Shown piece after piece: positions 1-7,780 of a stretch of 50,874 nucleotides of DNA. This stretch comes from Flavobacteriales bacterium BRH_c54 (GTDB lineage: Bacteria; Bacteroidota; Bacteroidia; Flavobacteriales_E; Vicingaceae). The notes under the pieces are model-generated. The model was not told the DNA's origin. It was given only the letters and a program-made list of their open reading frames with translations, and made no database searches. Position 1 is the first letter of the stretch; the number at the start of each line of letters is the position of its first letter. The stretch lies in NCBI GenBank assembly GCA_000961845.1, contig LADZ01000026.1, positions 1 to 50,874 of the forward strand, read 5' to 3'. The position numbers and the translations under genes are program-made.

Positions 1-48
1 TATTTTTACCAGAAAAGCACCCTGTTCTTTAGGAGTTATAAACAGTAG
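1..48 (+). CDS. 3' end of a gene that begins left of the window (partial)
   Basis: Frame 1 is open from the first base to a TAG at 46-48 and encodes only YFYQKSTLFFRSYKQ. A strong hairpin (77-122) starts 28 bases after this stop, as expected for the end of a gene. Fifteen residues are too few to name a family, and an open frame this short could be chance. The stop codon lies at the left edge of a 29-base sequence that recurs at 2775-2803. Confidence 0.35.
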   Translation, partial: YFYQKSTLFFRSYKQ

Positions 49-72
49 CATTTTGAAATCTTTGCAAAATTG
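44..72 (+). repeat. 29-base direct repeat, left copy
   Basis: This stretch is identical over 29 bases to 2775-2803 and stays similar for about 13 bases further (3 mismatches). The two copies have the same orientation and bracket the sigma / beta-barrel / lipoprotein module. The left copy overlaps the stop codon of the partial gene; the right copy sits just upstream of the AlkD-like gene. Confidence 0.85.
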
Positions 73-76
73 GATT

Positions 77-122
77 AATAAAGAGAGGCTATTTTATAGT
101 TATAAAATAGCCTCTCTTTATT
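77..122. terminator. Bidirectional intrinsic terminator
   Basis: A perfect inverted repeat: 22-base arms (77-98 and 101-122) around a 2-base centre, with AAAGAGAGGC near the outside and TATTTTATA near the loop. It is followed by TTTT on the plus strand, and the A-rich left flank gives a T run on the minus strand. It separates the partial plus-strand gene from the minus-strand lipoprotein gene. Confidence 0.85.
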
Positions 123-202
123 TTACTCGATCTCTATTTAGAGAAAAAGTATTAAGTATAATTCTTAGGGGGGCACTAACTCCTTTAACTAAATCAAATT
201 AC

Positions 203-400
203 TTATTTACTATTACATACACATCCATCAGATTCATAGTTTTGAATCTGATCATTATAATCTGATGTTTTTTCAAAGTCGTCTTCACATAGTGTTGCTG
301 GAGCTAATGTTTTACAACTTTTACATTCCTTACAATCTTTACTACACGATACAAATGCTATTCCGATTAAAAATAAGCCAACAATTATTGATTTTTTCAT
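203..400 (-). CDS. Small cysteine-rich lipoprotein, function unknown
   Basis: A 65-residue protein. It opens with MKK and a hydrophobic stretch ending in a lipobox-like FVSC at residues 16-19, so it should be lipidated at Cys19 and held in the cell envelope. The mature part has six more cysteines, four of the total in the first eleven mature residues (C-x3-C-x2-C-x2-C) and a closing CVC, suggesting disulfides or metal binding. I do not recognise a family. It lies 81 bases downstream of the beta-barrel gene on the same strand, and its upstream region carries the same 15-base motif as the sigma gene (452-466), so it is probably part of the same regulon. A plus-strand open frame over the same bases (53-265) has no protein-like features. 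Confidence 0.7.
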   Translation of the reverse strand: MKKSIIVGLFLIGIAFVSCSKDCKECKSCKTLAPATLCEDDFEKTSDYNDQIQNYESDGCVCNSK

Positions 401-451
401 AATTAAATGTTTTAAATTATTAAATGTTTTTATTAATAGGAGAATCTAAAA

Positions 452-466
452 CAAAAAAGGTTGGGT
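452..466 (-). promoter_or_regulatory. Putative ECF-type promoter element upstream of the lipoprotein gene
   Basis: Read on the minus strand this is ACCCAACCTTTTTTG, identical to 2684-2698 upstream of the sigma gene. It contains the AAC core typical of ECF -35 elements. An AT-rich TATTAATA follows about 13 bases downstream, close to the position of TATAATA after the other copy. It may be the site read by the sigma factor encoded here. Confidence 0.5.
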
Positions 467-481
467 TTACAATAAAAAAAA

Positions 482-2098
482 TTAAAATTGATAACCAATA
501 CCCGTTGAAAAAATTATTGAAGAAGGCTTTATTTCAGAAGAATTGTTATTATTAATATTCATAATAGATTTGTTGTATGATGGAAGCATTAGTAATGAAA
601 TGTGATTGGATAAGTTATATTTTAAACCAACACTAACCATTCCACTTAATGTTACTTTTTTTGTATCATGAAAGTTTTCAATAATTAAAGGAGATTCAGG
701 GATATAAACATTACTAATTTCAATTTTCGATTTGTTGTTTATAACAATAGAAGTTGTCAAGCCTCCTCCAACTAATAATTTCAATTTCCCTTTACCAATT
801 TCATAATTTATAGCTAACGGTAGGTCTAACAATACAAAACTATATTCTTCTTTAAAGTTAAGGTCTGCAAAATCATCCTCATCATCTAAAAAAACATCAT
901 CTTCATCATCTCCAGCAAAATTAAAACTACCAACATCTTCAATCAATATAGTTCCTAAAGAACTGTTTATGGTTACACTATTATTTGTTGGGTTAATTAA
1001 CATTGGTAATTCATTTGGTCTAGCAACATCTTGCTTGAACTCATTATTAAACTTTCGATACCCAACACCAACACTTATGCTAAATTTATTTGAAATTTGA
1101 TATCCAAGATTAGCTCCAGCACTAAATTGAAAGTGATTTTCTTCTGCAGAATTATAAATTTTATTAGAATTACCCTTGGGAATAATACCAACAGTTGATA
1201 AGCCTGGCATAAACAGTAAGGAAATATTTATTTTTGATAGGTTCTTTTCCGAAACAAGGAGTGAAGTATCAGTTATAGCATCATTAACATTTGTAGAATC
1301 TATTAAAATTGTGTCTTTTTCATAATTATCGAGAGAGCCTAGAACTTCAGAAATAACAGGTAGAATAGAGTCATTTATTTGATTGTTGAAAATGGTCTCT
1401 TGGCTTACTACTTTGTCTTTATTAGAAGTAATAGTTTCGTTATTTATTGGATTAATTTCAAAATCTATAGCTTTATTATTAACTAATTGTGAATTTTCTT
1501 CAACTGTAGTGATAGTTTTTTCTTCTGTTGTTGTGGAATTATTTTGTTTTTTAATAGTCCCAATGCCCTTTACCATCAGTTCATTGTTTGGTGTCTCTTT
1601 TTTAGCTTTTGATTTATTACTATCAATTTCGTTAGAAAAATAAACACCTTCTTTCTTTTCTGAAATTAATCTCTTTTTTGATATTTGTTTTAAATTTTCT
1701 TGTTGAGTCTCTACTGATTTTCTTTCTTTAATTGATGTTAATTTTTGTGGCTTTTTATATTTATTATTCTTTTTATTACTTTTTAAATTTGGTATGATTT
1801 TGCTTTCTATACCAATAATCGATTCATCTATTTGTCTTTGATTTTTAGCGATTTGAGATACATTCTTATTTTCTACAAAGTTAGTTTGGTAATAAATCAC
1901 AACTCCAAAAATAGTTACCACTAAACTAAGTGTTAACCATCTATACCAAAAAATACGTTTACTGAGGGTCGTAATTTTTCTTTGAGAAGCAGCACTATCT
2001 ATATTTTTCCAGAGATGTTCCGGCACAGCACTTTCATGTTCAGCATACTTTTGCTGAATAAGTTTATCAAATTTTATATTATCAAAATCATCACTCAT
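482..2098 (-). CDS. Inner-membrane-anchored protein with C-terminal outer-membrane beta-barrel (ECF-linked)
   Basis: A 538-residue protein. Residues 1-48 are cytoplasmic in character and include PEHLWKNI, a motif seen in anti-sigma-like N-termini of Bacteroidota ECF partners. One membrane helix follows (about 50-70, WLTLSLVVTIFGVVIYY). Residues 75-285 are low-complexity, Lys/Asn/Glu/Thr-rich and probably extended. From about 290 to the end the pattern of alternating strands and the final FSTGIGYQF look like an outer-membrane beta-barrel with a terminal aromatic residue. One barrel loop is very acidic (GDDEDDVFLDDEDDFAD). The start ATG overlaps the sigma gene stop by one base (TAATG), so the two are translationally coupled. 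By analogy with sigma/anti-sigma pairs it may hold the sigma factor and sense the envelope; this is inference. Confidence 0.75.
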   Translation of the reverse strand: MSDDFDNIKFDKLIQQKYAEHESAVPEHLWKNIDSAASQRKITTLSKRIFWYRWLTLSLVVTIFGVVIYYQTNFVENKNVSQIAKNQRQIDESIIGIESKIIPNLKSNKKNNKYKKPQKLTSIKERKSVETQQENLKQISKKRLISEKKEGVYFSNEIDSNKSKAKKETPNNELMVKGIGTIKKQNNSTTTEEKTITTVEENSQLVNNKAIDFEINPINNETITSNKDKVVSQETIFNNQINDSILPVISEVLGSLDNYEKDTILIDSTNVNDAITDTSLLVSEKNLSKINISLLFMPGLSTVGIIPKGNSNKIYNSAEENHFQFSAGANLGYQISNKFSISVGVGYRKFNNEFKQDVARPNELPMLINPTNNSVTINSSLGTILIEDVGSFNFAGDDEDDVFLDDEDDFADLNFKEEYSFVLLDLPLAINYEIGKGKLKLLVGGGLTTSIVINNKSKIEISNVYIPESPLIIENFHDTKKVTLSGMVSVGLKYNLSNHISLLMLPSYNKSIMNINNNNSSEIKPSSIIFSTGIGYQF

Positions 2099-2568
2099 TA
2101 ACTAACTGTTTTAATAGCTGAACGTTTATTTATACTAATTTTCATTTTTAATATTTTTCTTGCATCAAACAATTGTGATTTAGATGTTCCTATAGAAATA
2201 TTTAACTTCTCCGAAATTTCTTTGTGAGAAAACCCATCAATAACATACATATTAAAAACTTCTCTACATCCTGTTGGTAATTGTTGGATTAAGTTTGTAA
2301 GTTCATCTGTCGACATTTGACTTAAAACATCTTCTGCATTGTCTGGTAATAAATTTAAGGACGCATCCATCGGTTCAACAACTCTAAGATAGTATTTTCT
2401 TTTAGTAAATTCTATGGCTTCATTTACAACAATCCTTTTTATCCAACCACTAAGTGCTTCAACATCTTTTAATTGGAATAAATTTTTGTAAATTAAAAAA
2501 AATGCTTGTTGAAAAACATCCTCTGCATCTTCTTGATTTTTAGTATATCGCAAACAAACACTAAACAT
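2098..2568 (-). CDS. ECF-family RNA polymerase sigma factor
   Basis: From the first ATG the product has 156 residues: sigma region 2 (MFSVCLRYTKNQEDAEDVFQQAF, shortened here to its key DAEDVFQQ) and region 4 with a helix-turn-helix (HKEISEKLNISIGTSKS). The ATG at 2568 falls inside region 2. The same frame stays open and sigma-like upstream (KGCINFDPKARSVLYEKY, then ASQ and the ATG) to a TAA at 2665-2667, but has no ATG, GTG or TTG. An ATT at 2661 would give 187 residues, the usual ECF length; another ATT lies at 2637. The true start is therefore probably upstream and non-canonical, or the gene has lost its start. The next gene begins inside the stop codon. A probable ECF-type promoter motif lies at 2684-2698. 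Confidence 0.85.
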   Translation of the reverse strand: MFSVCLRYTKNQEDAEDVFQQAFFLIYKNLFQLKDVEALSGWIKRIVVNEAIEFTKRKYYLRVVEPMDASLNLLPDNAEDVLSQMSTDELTNLIQQLPTGCREVFNMYVIDGFSHKEISEKLNISIGTSKSQLFDARKILKMKISINKRSAIKTVS

Positions 2569-2683
2569 TTGCGAAGCATATTTTTCATATAATACACTCC
2601 GAGCCTTTGGGTCAAAATTAATGCACCCTTTTACAATTGTATGATTATCCCAGGTTTTAATATATTATAAAGATAGTAAAAAG

Positions 2684-2698
2684 CAAAAAAGGTTGGGT
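2684..2698 (-). promoter_or_regulatory. Putative autoregulatory ECF promoter element upstream of the sigma gene
   Basis: The minus strand reads ACCCAACCTTTTTTG, the same 15 bases found at 452-466 ahead of the lipoprotein gene. TATAATA follows at 2669-2663. Two identical copies upstream of two genes of one module fit a promoter recognised by the encoded ECF factor; the assignment is inference. Confidence 0.5.
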
Positions 2699-2774
2699 AA
2701 TTGCTTTATTATTTGATATAAAAGTAAAAAATAAATTACTTTAAAGCAACTTTAACTAGTAAGATATAAATAGA

Positions 2775-2803
2775 AGTAGCATTTTGAAATCTTTGCAAAA
2801 TTG
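2775..2803 (+). repeat. 29-base direct repeat, right copy
   Basis: Identical to 44-72. It lies 44 bases upstream of the AlkD-like start codon and contains AATCTTTG, one mismatch from the Bacteroidota -7 element TAnnTTTG, so it may also act as promoter or leader of that gene. A TTG at 2784 inside it opens a longer frame, but that extension looks like leader sequence, not protein. Confidence 0.85.
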
Positions 2804-2846
2804 TATTGATAAAAAGAATATTTTTGATGAGTCAATCTCTATTTAT

Positions 2847-3515
2847 ATGCACCCATACATTAGCACACTTATTAAAGAATTTATGCTAAATGCGAATACT
2901 AAAATTGCGTTAGAGCAATCAGCATACATGCGTAATCAATTTTCATTTTTTGGTATAAAAACAACAGAAAGAAGGGTTTTACAACAAGCTTTTTTAGCCA
3001 AAGAAATGCTTCCAGATAAAAAAGAACTAGAAGGAATCATCACCACTTTATGGAAGCAACCTCAGCGAGAATTCCATTATTTTGCCCAAGAATTAGCTTT
3101 TAAATACATAAAACAATTAGAAAAACGAGATATCTATTTGTATGAATTTATGGTTATTAACCAATCGTGGTGGGATACAGTAGATTTTATTGCTGCTAAA
3201 CTAATGGGAGCTTATTTTAAAAAATTTCCTGAACAAAAAGCAATTTATGTAACTAAATGGTTGAAATCGAGAAATATTTGGCTGCAACGTTGTGCCTTAT
3301 TATTTCAATTAAAATACAAAGAAGAAACAGATATAATATTGCTTAGTAATACCATAAACGCATTATTAGGAAATAAAGAGTTTTTTATTAATAAAGCTAT
3401 TGGATGGATATTGCGAGAATATAGCAAAACAAATCCTGAATGGGTAACAACTTTTACCAAAAATACAGCGTTAAATCCACTTAGTAAAAAAGAAGCGTTG
3501 AGGTTGATAAAATAA
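2847..3515 (+). CDS. AlkD-like DNA alkylation repair protein (HEAT-like repeats)
   Basis: A 222-residue protein of the DNA alkylation repair (AlkD) family, all-helical glycosylases that excise alkylated bases. Family features are the N-terminal HPYISTLIKEF and AYMRNQFSFFGI, the core SWWDTVDFIA containing the expected Trp and Asp, and the C-terminal INKAIGWILREYSKTNP. The ATG at 2847 is chosen because the family normally starts near M-x-Y; an in-frame TTG at 2784 would add 21 residues that coincide with a repeated non-coding sequence. The gene ends directly against the stop of the convergent FkbM gene, with no room for a separate terminator. Confidence 0.88.
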   Translation: MHPYISTLIKEFMLNANTKIALEQSAYMRNQFSFFGIKTTERRVLQQAFLAKEMLPDKKELEGIITTLWKQPQREFHYFAQELAFKYIKQLEKRDIYLYEFMVINQSWWDTVDFIAAKLMGAYFKKFPEQKAIYVTKWLKSRNIWLQRCALLFQLKYKEETDIILLSNTINALLGNKEFFINKAIGWILREYSKTNPEWVTTFTKNTALNPLSKKEALRLIK

Positions 3516-4274
3516 TCAAACAAATTTTATGTAAACATCTCCATAAGACGTTACTGTAAAATCATCTGTTTGTATATAATCTACCATGTCTTTACCATTT
3601 TTCCAAGTTGGTAAATTCAACTGCATAGATTCTCCATAAGAAAAATTACATTCTATATTTCCTAATTTGTTAAGATGAGTCAAACAATCTACTAGTACTT
3701 GAGTATTTTCAGGAACAATATATTCTAATGAAAGTGCTTTAAGCGGTTGAGACAACCCTTTTAACACGTCATATTCATAACCTTCCACATCAATTTTGCA
3801 AAAATCAGGCACCCCAAATTGTTTAATTAGGTTGTCTAAAGTAGTCATCTGAATTTCTACTGTTTTGTTCCAGTTAGCTCCTTTAAAACGTTCTTCTTGC
3901 ATCATATCAACATGACTTTTAGAGAAAGAAGAGATTAATGTTGAACCTGAAACATATAATTTTTCGGTGCTTTCTTTTTCACCTAACCCTTTAGTAATGA
4001 GGTTAATTTTATCTCCAAATTTTTCTTGTAAGTGTAAGTAACACTCTTGTTGTGGTTCCACAGCAACTACTTTTGCTCCTAACTCTAAAAAGATCTCTGT
4101 TCTGTTGCCTTTATTGGCACCTACATCAAAACACAAACTGTCTTTTTTTATAAACTGACCGTAAAATTTTTTACGTTCAGGTTTTTTAATAAGGGTTATT
4201 AATTTATTTTCTATATCTATGGCAAAAGTGTATAATCCTAAAGCTCTAAGAATACTTCTTACTATTTTTTTCAT
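3516..4274 (-). CDS. FkbM-family SAM-dependent methyltransferase
   Basis: A 252-residue class I methyltransferase. The SAM-binding motif I is CFDVGANKGNRTEIF at about 48-62, followed by AKVVAVEPQ (motif II) and the FkbM signature CKIDVEGYEYDVLKGL at about 159-174. FkbM enzymes usually O-methylate sugars or small molecules. The gene begins 9 bases after the stop of the DUF2723 gene and is surely co-transcribed with it, which suggests a glycan or glycolipid substrate; the substrate itself cannot be read. The N-terminal 30 residues are basic and somewhat hydrophobic but do not form a clear membrane helix. Confidence 0.88.
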   Translation of the reverse strand: MKKIVRSILRALGLYTFAIDIENKLITLIKKPERKKFYGQFIKKDSLCFDVGANKGNRTEIFLELGAKVVAVEPQQECYLHLQEKFGDKINLITKGLGEKESTEKLYVSGSTLISSFSKSHVDMMQEERFKGANWNKTVEIQMTTLDNLIKQFGVPDFCKIDVEGYEYDVLKGLSQPLKALSLEYIVPENTQVLVDCLTHLNKLGNIECNFSYGESMQLNLPTWKNGKDMVDYIQTDDFTVTSYGDVYIKFV

Positions 4275-4283
4275 CGTAACGTT

Positions 4284-7200
4284 CTATCTTCCTGAGTTAA
4301 CAGTATTAGTAATAAAATCAAATCTTTCTTTCATTTCTTCATTTAAACCAGAAGCAGGATACCTGTCTCTTGCAAGCATTACTAATTGACCAAGAATGTA
4401 TTTTGTAAATCCTTCTTCACGTTCAACAGATTTTCTGTATTTTCCTTTTAAAGACATGTAATAATTTAAGTCATCTTCATAAATATCAAACAGTATTTTT
4501 ACAATTTCATTTGCCTTATCATAAGCTTCTAATCTATAATAATGTTCAGCGATAGAAACCATAAATTGGTTATAAGGAACATTTTTATGAGGGATTACTT
4601 CCAAGCATTTATCTAACACTTCTAATGCTTTTTCCTTTTTTCCTTGTCTAATAAAATCACCTGCTAAACGAGCAAAATTATTGCGTAAGTTCATACACAT
4701 TCTTCTGTTATTTTCATCCATATAAATTTCTGACTTGTTCATTCCTCCCCATTCAAACTCAGTCATCAAATTTTCATACATTTCTTCTGTACTTACCTCA
4801 CCTTTTTGTCCATCAAAACTTTGAGCTTTATAAGGCACTAACCTGTAAGCTAAACCTTCAATTTGAAAATAATCTGTTAATCCAAAAAAATCATCATCAG
4901 GCATAGTAATGGCAAAATAAATAGGTCGTTCCCAATCATTGGCTGCTAAAATATCTAAAATAATAAGATGTTTTTTATAGATTCCGTTAGCTTCAATACT
5001 CCACTCTACATTATCTAAAATTCTATCAGCTTTATCTTTAGAAACTGTTCCATTAGCTAAAACAACCTCTTTATCTACAGAAATTTTAAATTTCTTCGTA
5101 GGTAAATAATCTATTTGTTTGTTATTGTTCCCCGTTATTTTAGATTTAGGACTATCATCTGTAATAAACTTAATAATTTCATCTACATCAGTATGTCCTT
5201 CAATTCCTCTGTCATATACATAAACATAATCGTTGGTACTTTGTCTTATTTTATGGTCAGGAAGCATTTGTGGTATTCCATCAGAATCCCATGCTTTTCT
5301 TCGCATTTGTTCTATATACCAATCGGTATTTAATAAACTTAAATTAACCACTCTTACATCTGTTCTAAAACCTTCTACATCCTGAATATACCAAAGCGGA
5401 AAAGTATCATTATCTCCACTGGTAAATAATATAGCATTTGGTGCACAAGAATTTAAATAGTTTTTAGCAAAATCTCTTGCTGTATATCTTTTTGAACGAT
5501 CATGATCATCCCAATTTTGGTTAGCCATTAAAACAGGAACAGCTAACAAACAAATAGTAGTTACTAAACCTGCACTTGCTAAACGTTGGATTTTCTTTCC
5601 TAGAATTTCATACAAAGCATAAACTCCTAAGGCAATCCATATAGCAAAAACATAAAATGAACCTACATAAGCATAATCTCTTTCTCTTGGTTGCGGAGAA
5701 GGGGGATTGGTATAAAAATTAATAGCTAACCCTGTAAAGAAGAATAATAAGGCAAGAATTAACCAATCTTTGGGGTCTTTAATAAATTGATAAATCAACC
5801 CAATAATTCCTAATATAAGTGGTAAAAGAAAATAACGATTATGTCCTTCATTTTCAGTTACATTTTTAGAAAGTTTATCTTGATTTCCCAATCTAGCAGC
5901 ATCAATAGGTTTAATTCCACTAATCCAATTACCATTAACTATTTCATTGGGAGTAGAGTTTTGAATATCACTTTGCCTTCCAGCAAAATTCCACATAAAA
6001 TATCTCCAGTAAAGATGTCCCCATTGATAATTGAATAGAAAAGCTAGGTTATCTCCAAAAGTTGGTATTTTAATAGTCTCACCATTTGAAGCCCTAACAT
6101 TTTTCCCTTTAATATCCACCCACATTTTATAATCTCTTACATGATTTCCTTGAGAACTCCACATTCTTGGGAAAAATCCTGAAGCTTTATCATCATAGTT
6201 AGGTTTGTCTTTTTCTCCTTTATTAGTTGCCTCATACTTACCGGTCTCTTTATTTTGATAATATACCACTTTCCCCTCCACAAATGGCTCTCTACTATCT
6301 AATGGTGTATTATAAAATTGTCCGGATAAAAATGGAGCAGAACCATATTGCTCACGATTTAGGTAAGATAATAAACTAAATACGTTCTCTGGGTTATTTT
6401 CGTCCATTGGAGGGTTAGCAGCAGAACGAATCAAAATAACCGAATAAGTTGAGTATCCAATAATAATAACACTAAAGCAAAGCAAAACAGTATTCCATAA
6501 AACCTTTCCTTTTTGTTGAGTATAATATAATCCATAGGCAACTAATCCTGCTAAAAGAATAAAGTAGAAGACCAATCCTGAATGAAATGGCATTCCAACA
6601 GTATTTACCATAAACAATTCAAAGATAGAGGCTAATTTGTAAGTTCCCGGAATAATTCCAAACTGAACAATTCCCAGAATAAGTACGGATACACCTGAAG
6701 CAATAAAAAACCTTTTAGCAGTTAAATCTCTGGTTTTGAAATAATATAAAAACACCATTGCAGGTATTGCCAATAAATTCAATAAATGGACTCCAATGGA
6801 AAGTCCCATTAAATAAGCTATAAAAACCAACCACCTGGTACTATGTGACTCATGAGCGACTGCATCCCATTTAAGAATTCCCCAAAATACAGCAGCAGTA
6901 AATAAAGAAGACATAGCATAAACCTCACCCTCTACCGCAGAGAACCAAAATGAATCTGAAAAAGTGTAAGCTAAAGAACCTACAACAGCACTCCCAAATA
7001 CTGCAACCATAGCAGTTTTATCCATTTCTCCTGTTTTAACTACAATTTTTTTAATTATTGCAGTTATAGACCAAAATAAAAATAAAATAGTAAAAGAACT
7101 ACTTAATGCCGACATTACATTAATGGCAACAGCTGCATTCTCAGGAGTTGTAAACATAGTGAAAAACCTGCCTATTAGCATAAATAATGGTGCTCCCGGT

Positions 7201-7349
7201 GGGTGACCAACTTCTAAATTATAAGCAGCAGCGATAAACTCACCACAGTCCCAAAAACTTGTTGTTGGCTCTATGGTTGATAGATATACAAATGAAGCAA
7301 TTGCCCAAATTATCCATCCTATAATATTGTTCAGTTTTTTATATTCCAT
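4284..7349 (-). CDS. DUF2723 (TMEM260-like) polytopic membrane protein with C-terminal TPR-like region
   Basis: A 1021-residue protein. The N-terminal half has about a dozen membrane helices and the family signature FWDCGEFIAAAYNLEVGHPP (33-52), with further conserved NPPSPQPRERDYAYVGSFY near 560. The acidic residue in the first loop resembles the catalytic Asp of GT-C glycosyltransferases, and the family is related to TMEM260, a protein O-mannosyltransferase. The C-terminal 350 residues are soluble and end in helical repeats of TPR type (KKEKALEVLDKCLEVIP). It is the first gene of an operon with the FkbM methyltransferase. A role in protein or envelope glycosylation is plausible from family knowledge but not proven here. 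Confidence 0.88.
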   Translation of the reverse strand: MEYKKLNNIIGWIIWAIASFVYLSTIEPTTSFWDCGEFIAAAYNLEVGHPPGAPLFMLIGRFFTMFTTPENAAVAINVMSALSSSFTILFLFWSITAIIKKIVVKTGEMDKTAMVAVFGSAVVGSLAYTFSDSFWFSAVEGEVYAMSSLFTAAVFWGILKWDAVAHESHSTRWLVFIAYLMGLSIGVHLLNLLAIPAMVFLYYFKTRDLTAKRFFIASGVSVLILGIVQFGIIPGTYKLASIFELFMVNTVGMPFHSGLVFYFILLAGLVAYGLYYTQQKGKVLWNTVLLCFSVIIIGYSTYSVILIRSAANPPMDENNPENVFSLLSYLNREQYGSAPFLSGQFYNTPLDSREPFVEGKVVYYQNKETGKYEATNKGEKDKPNYDDKASGFFPRMWSSQGNHVRDYKMWVDIKGKNVRASNGETIKIPTFGDNLAFLFNYQWGHLYWRYFMWNFAGRQSDIQNSTPNEIVNGNWISGIKPIDAARLGNQDKLSKNVTENEGHNRYFLLPLILGIIGLIYQFIKDPKDWLILALLFFFTGLAINFYTNPPSPQPRERDYAYVGSFYVFAIWIALGVYALYEILGKKIQRLASAGLVTTICLLAVPVLMANQNWDDHDRSKRYTARDFAKNYLNSCAPNAILFTSGDNDTFPLWYIQDVEGFRTDVRVVNLSLLNTDWYIEQMRRKAWDSDGIPQMLPDHKIRQSTNDYVYVYDRGIEGHTDVDEIIKFITDDSPKSKITGNNNKQIDYLPTKKFKISVDKEVVLANGTVSKDKADRILDNVEWSIEANGIYKKHLIILDILAANDWERPIYFAITMPDDDFFGLTDYFQIEGLAYRLVPYKAQSFDGQKGEVSTEEMYENLMTEFEWGGMNKSEIYMDENNRRMCMNLRNNFARLAGDFIRQGKKEKALEVLDKCLEVIPHKNVPYNQFMVSIAEHYYRLEAYDKANEIVKILFDIYEDDLNYYMSLKGKYRKSVEREEGFTKYILGQLVMLARDRYPASGLNEEMKERFDFITNTVNSGR

Positions 7350-7502
7350 GTTATTCAGTATTATTTAAGTTCACGAAAATATGAAATTCTTGTCTAATGA
7401 TGAATAATATTTACAGTTAATGATTGTTAAAAGTTATAAAGAAGCATATGACACGATGACAAAAGAATAAAAATTACTCTAAATTAATGAATGTAAAAAA
7501 AT

Positions 7503-7532
7503 TTGTACAAGTAAAAAAAATTATTACTTTTG
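7503..7532 (+). promoter_or_regulatory. Bacteroidota-type promoter of the tRNA-Gln gene
   Basis: TTG at 7503-7505 and TACTTTTG at 7525-7532 are separated by 19 bases, a full match to the TTG-N19-TAnnTTTG consensus. Nine bases separate it from the first base of the tRNA. Confidence 0.75.
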
Positions 7533-7541
7533 CCGTCCAAT

Positions 7542-7614
7542 TGTCCGATGGTGTAACTGGCAACACGTCTGGTTTTGGTCCAGAAGAGTCTAGGTTCGAG
7601 CCCTAGTCGGACAA
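7542..7614 (+). tRNA. tRNA-Gln (anticodon TTG)
   Basis: A complete cloverleaf can be drawn: acceptor stem TGTCCGA/TCGGACA, D stem GTGT/ACAC, anticodon stem TCTGG/CCAGA with loop TTTTGGT (anticodon TTG, reading CAA and CAG), and T arm CTAGG-TTCGAGC-CCTAG. The discriminator base is A and CCA is not encoded. A perfect promoter lies just upstream and a terminator just downstream, so it is transcribed alone. Confidence 0.97.
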
Positions 7615-7618
7615 CTTT

Positions 7619-7658
7619 TAAAACCCAATAAATTGAAAAACAGTTTGTTGGGTTTTTT
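7619..7658 (+). terminator. Intrinsic terminator after tRNA-Gln
   Basis: Arms AAAACCCAA (7620-7628) and TTGGGTTTT (7649-7657) pair over 9 bases with a 20-base loop, and the second arm runs into TTTTTT. Confidence 0.85.
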
Positions 7659-7720
7659 GATTCTTACACCTTCTTTTCTAATTAAAAAATTAGGATTTCA
7701 ATACTACCTATCAAATAATA

Positions 7721-7751
7721 TTGTTTTTTGCTCTCTTTTAGGTTAACTTTA
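7721..7751 (+). promoter_or_regulatory. Possible promoter of the metalloprotease gene
   Basis: TTG at 7721-7723 and TAACTTTA at 7744-7751 are 20 bases apart; the second element has one mismatch to TAnnTTTG. The start codon follows 29 bases later. Confidence 0.4.
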
Positions 7752-7780
7752 TAGCTTAATTAATTTTAATCTGCTGCTTT

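Noticed and set aside
53-265. Plus-strand open frame of 70 codons (TTG start)
   Set aside because: It runs through the repeat and the terminator hairpin and overlaps the better-supported lipoprotein gene on the other strand.
2784-2846. Extension of the AlkD-like gene to a TTG start
   Set aside because: The added residues coincide with a repeated non-coding sequence and the family starts at the ATG at 2847.
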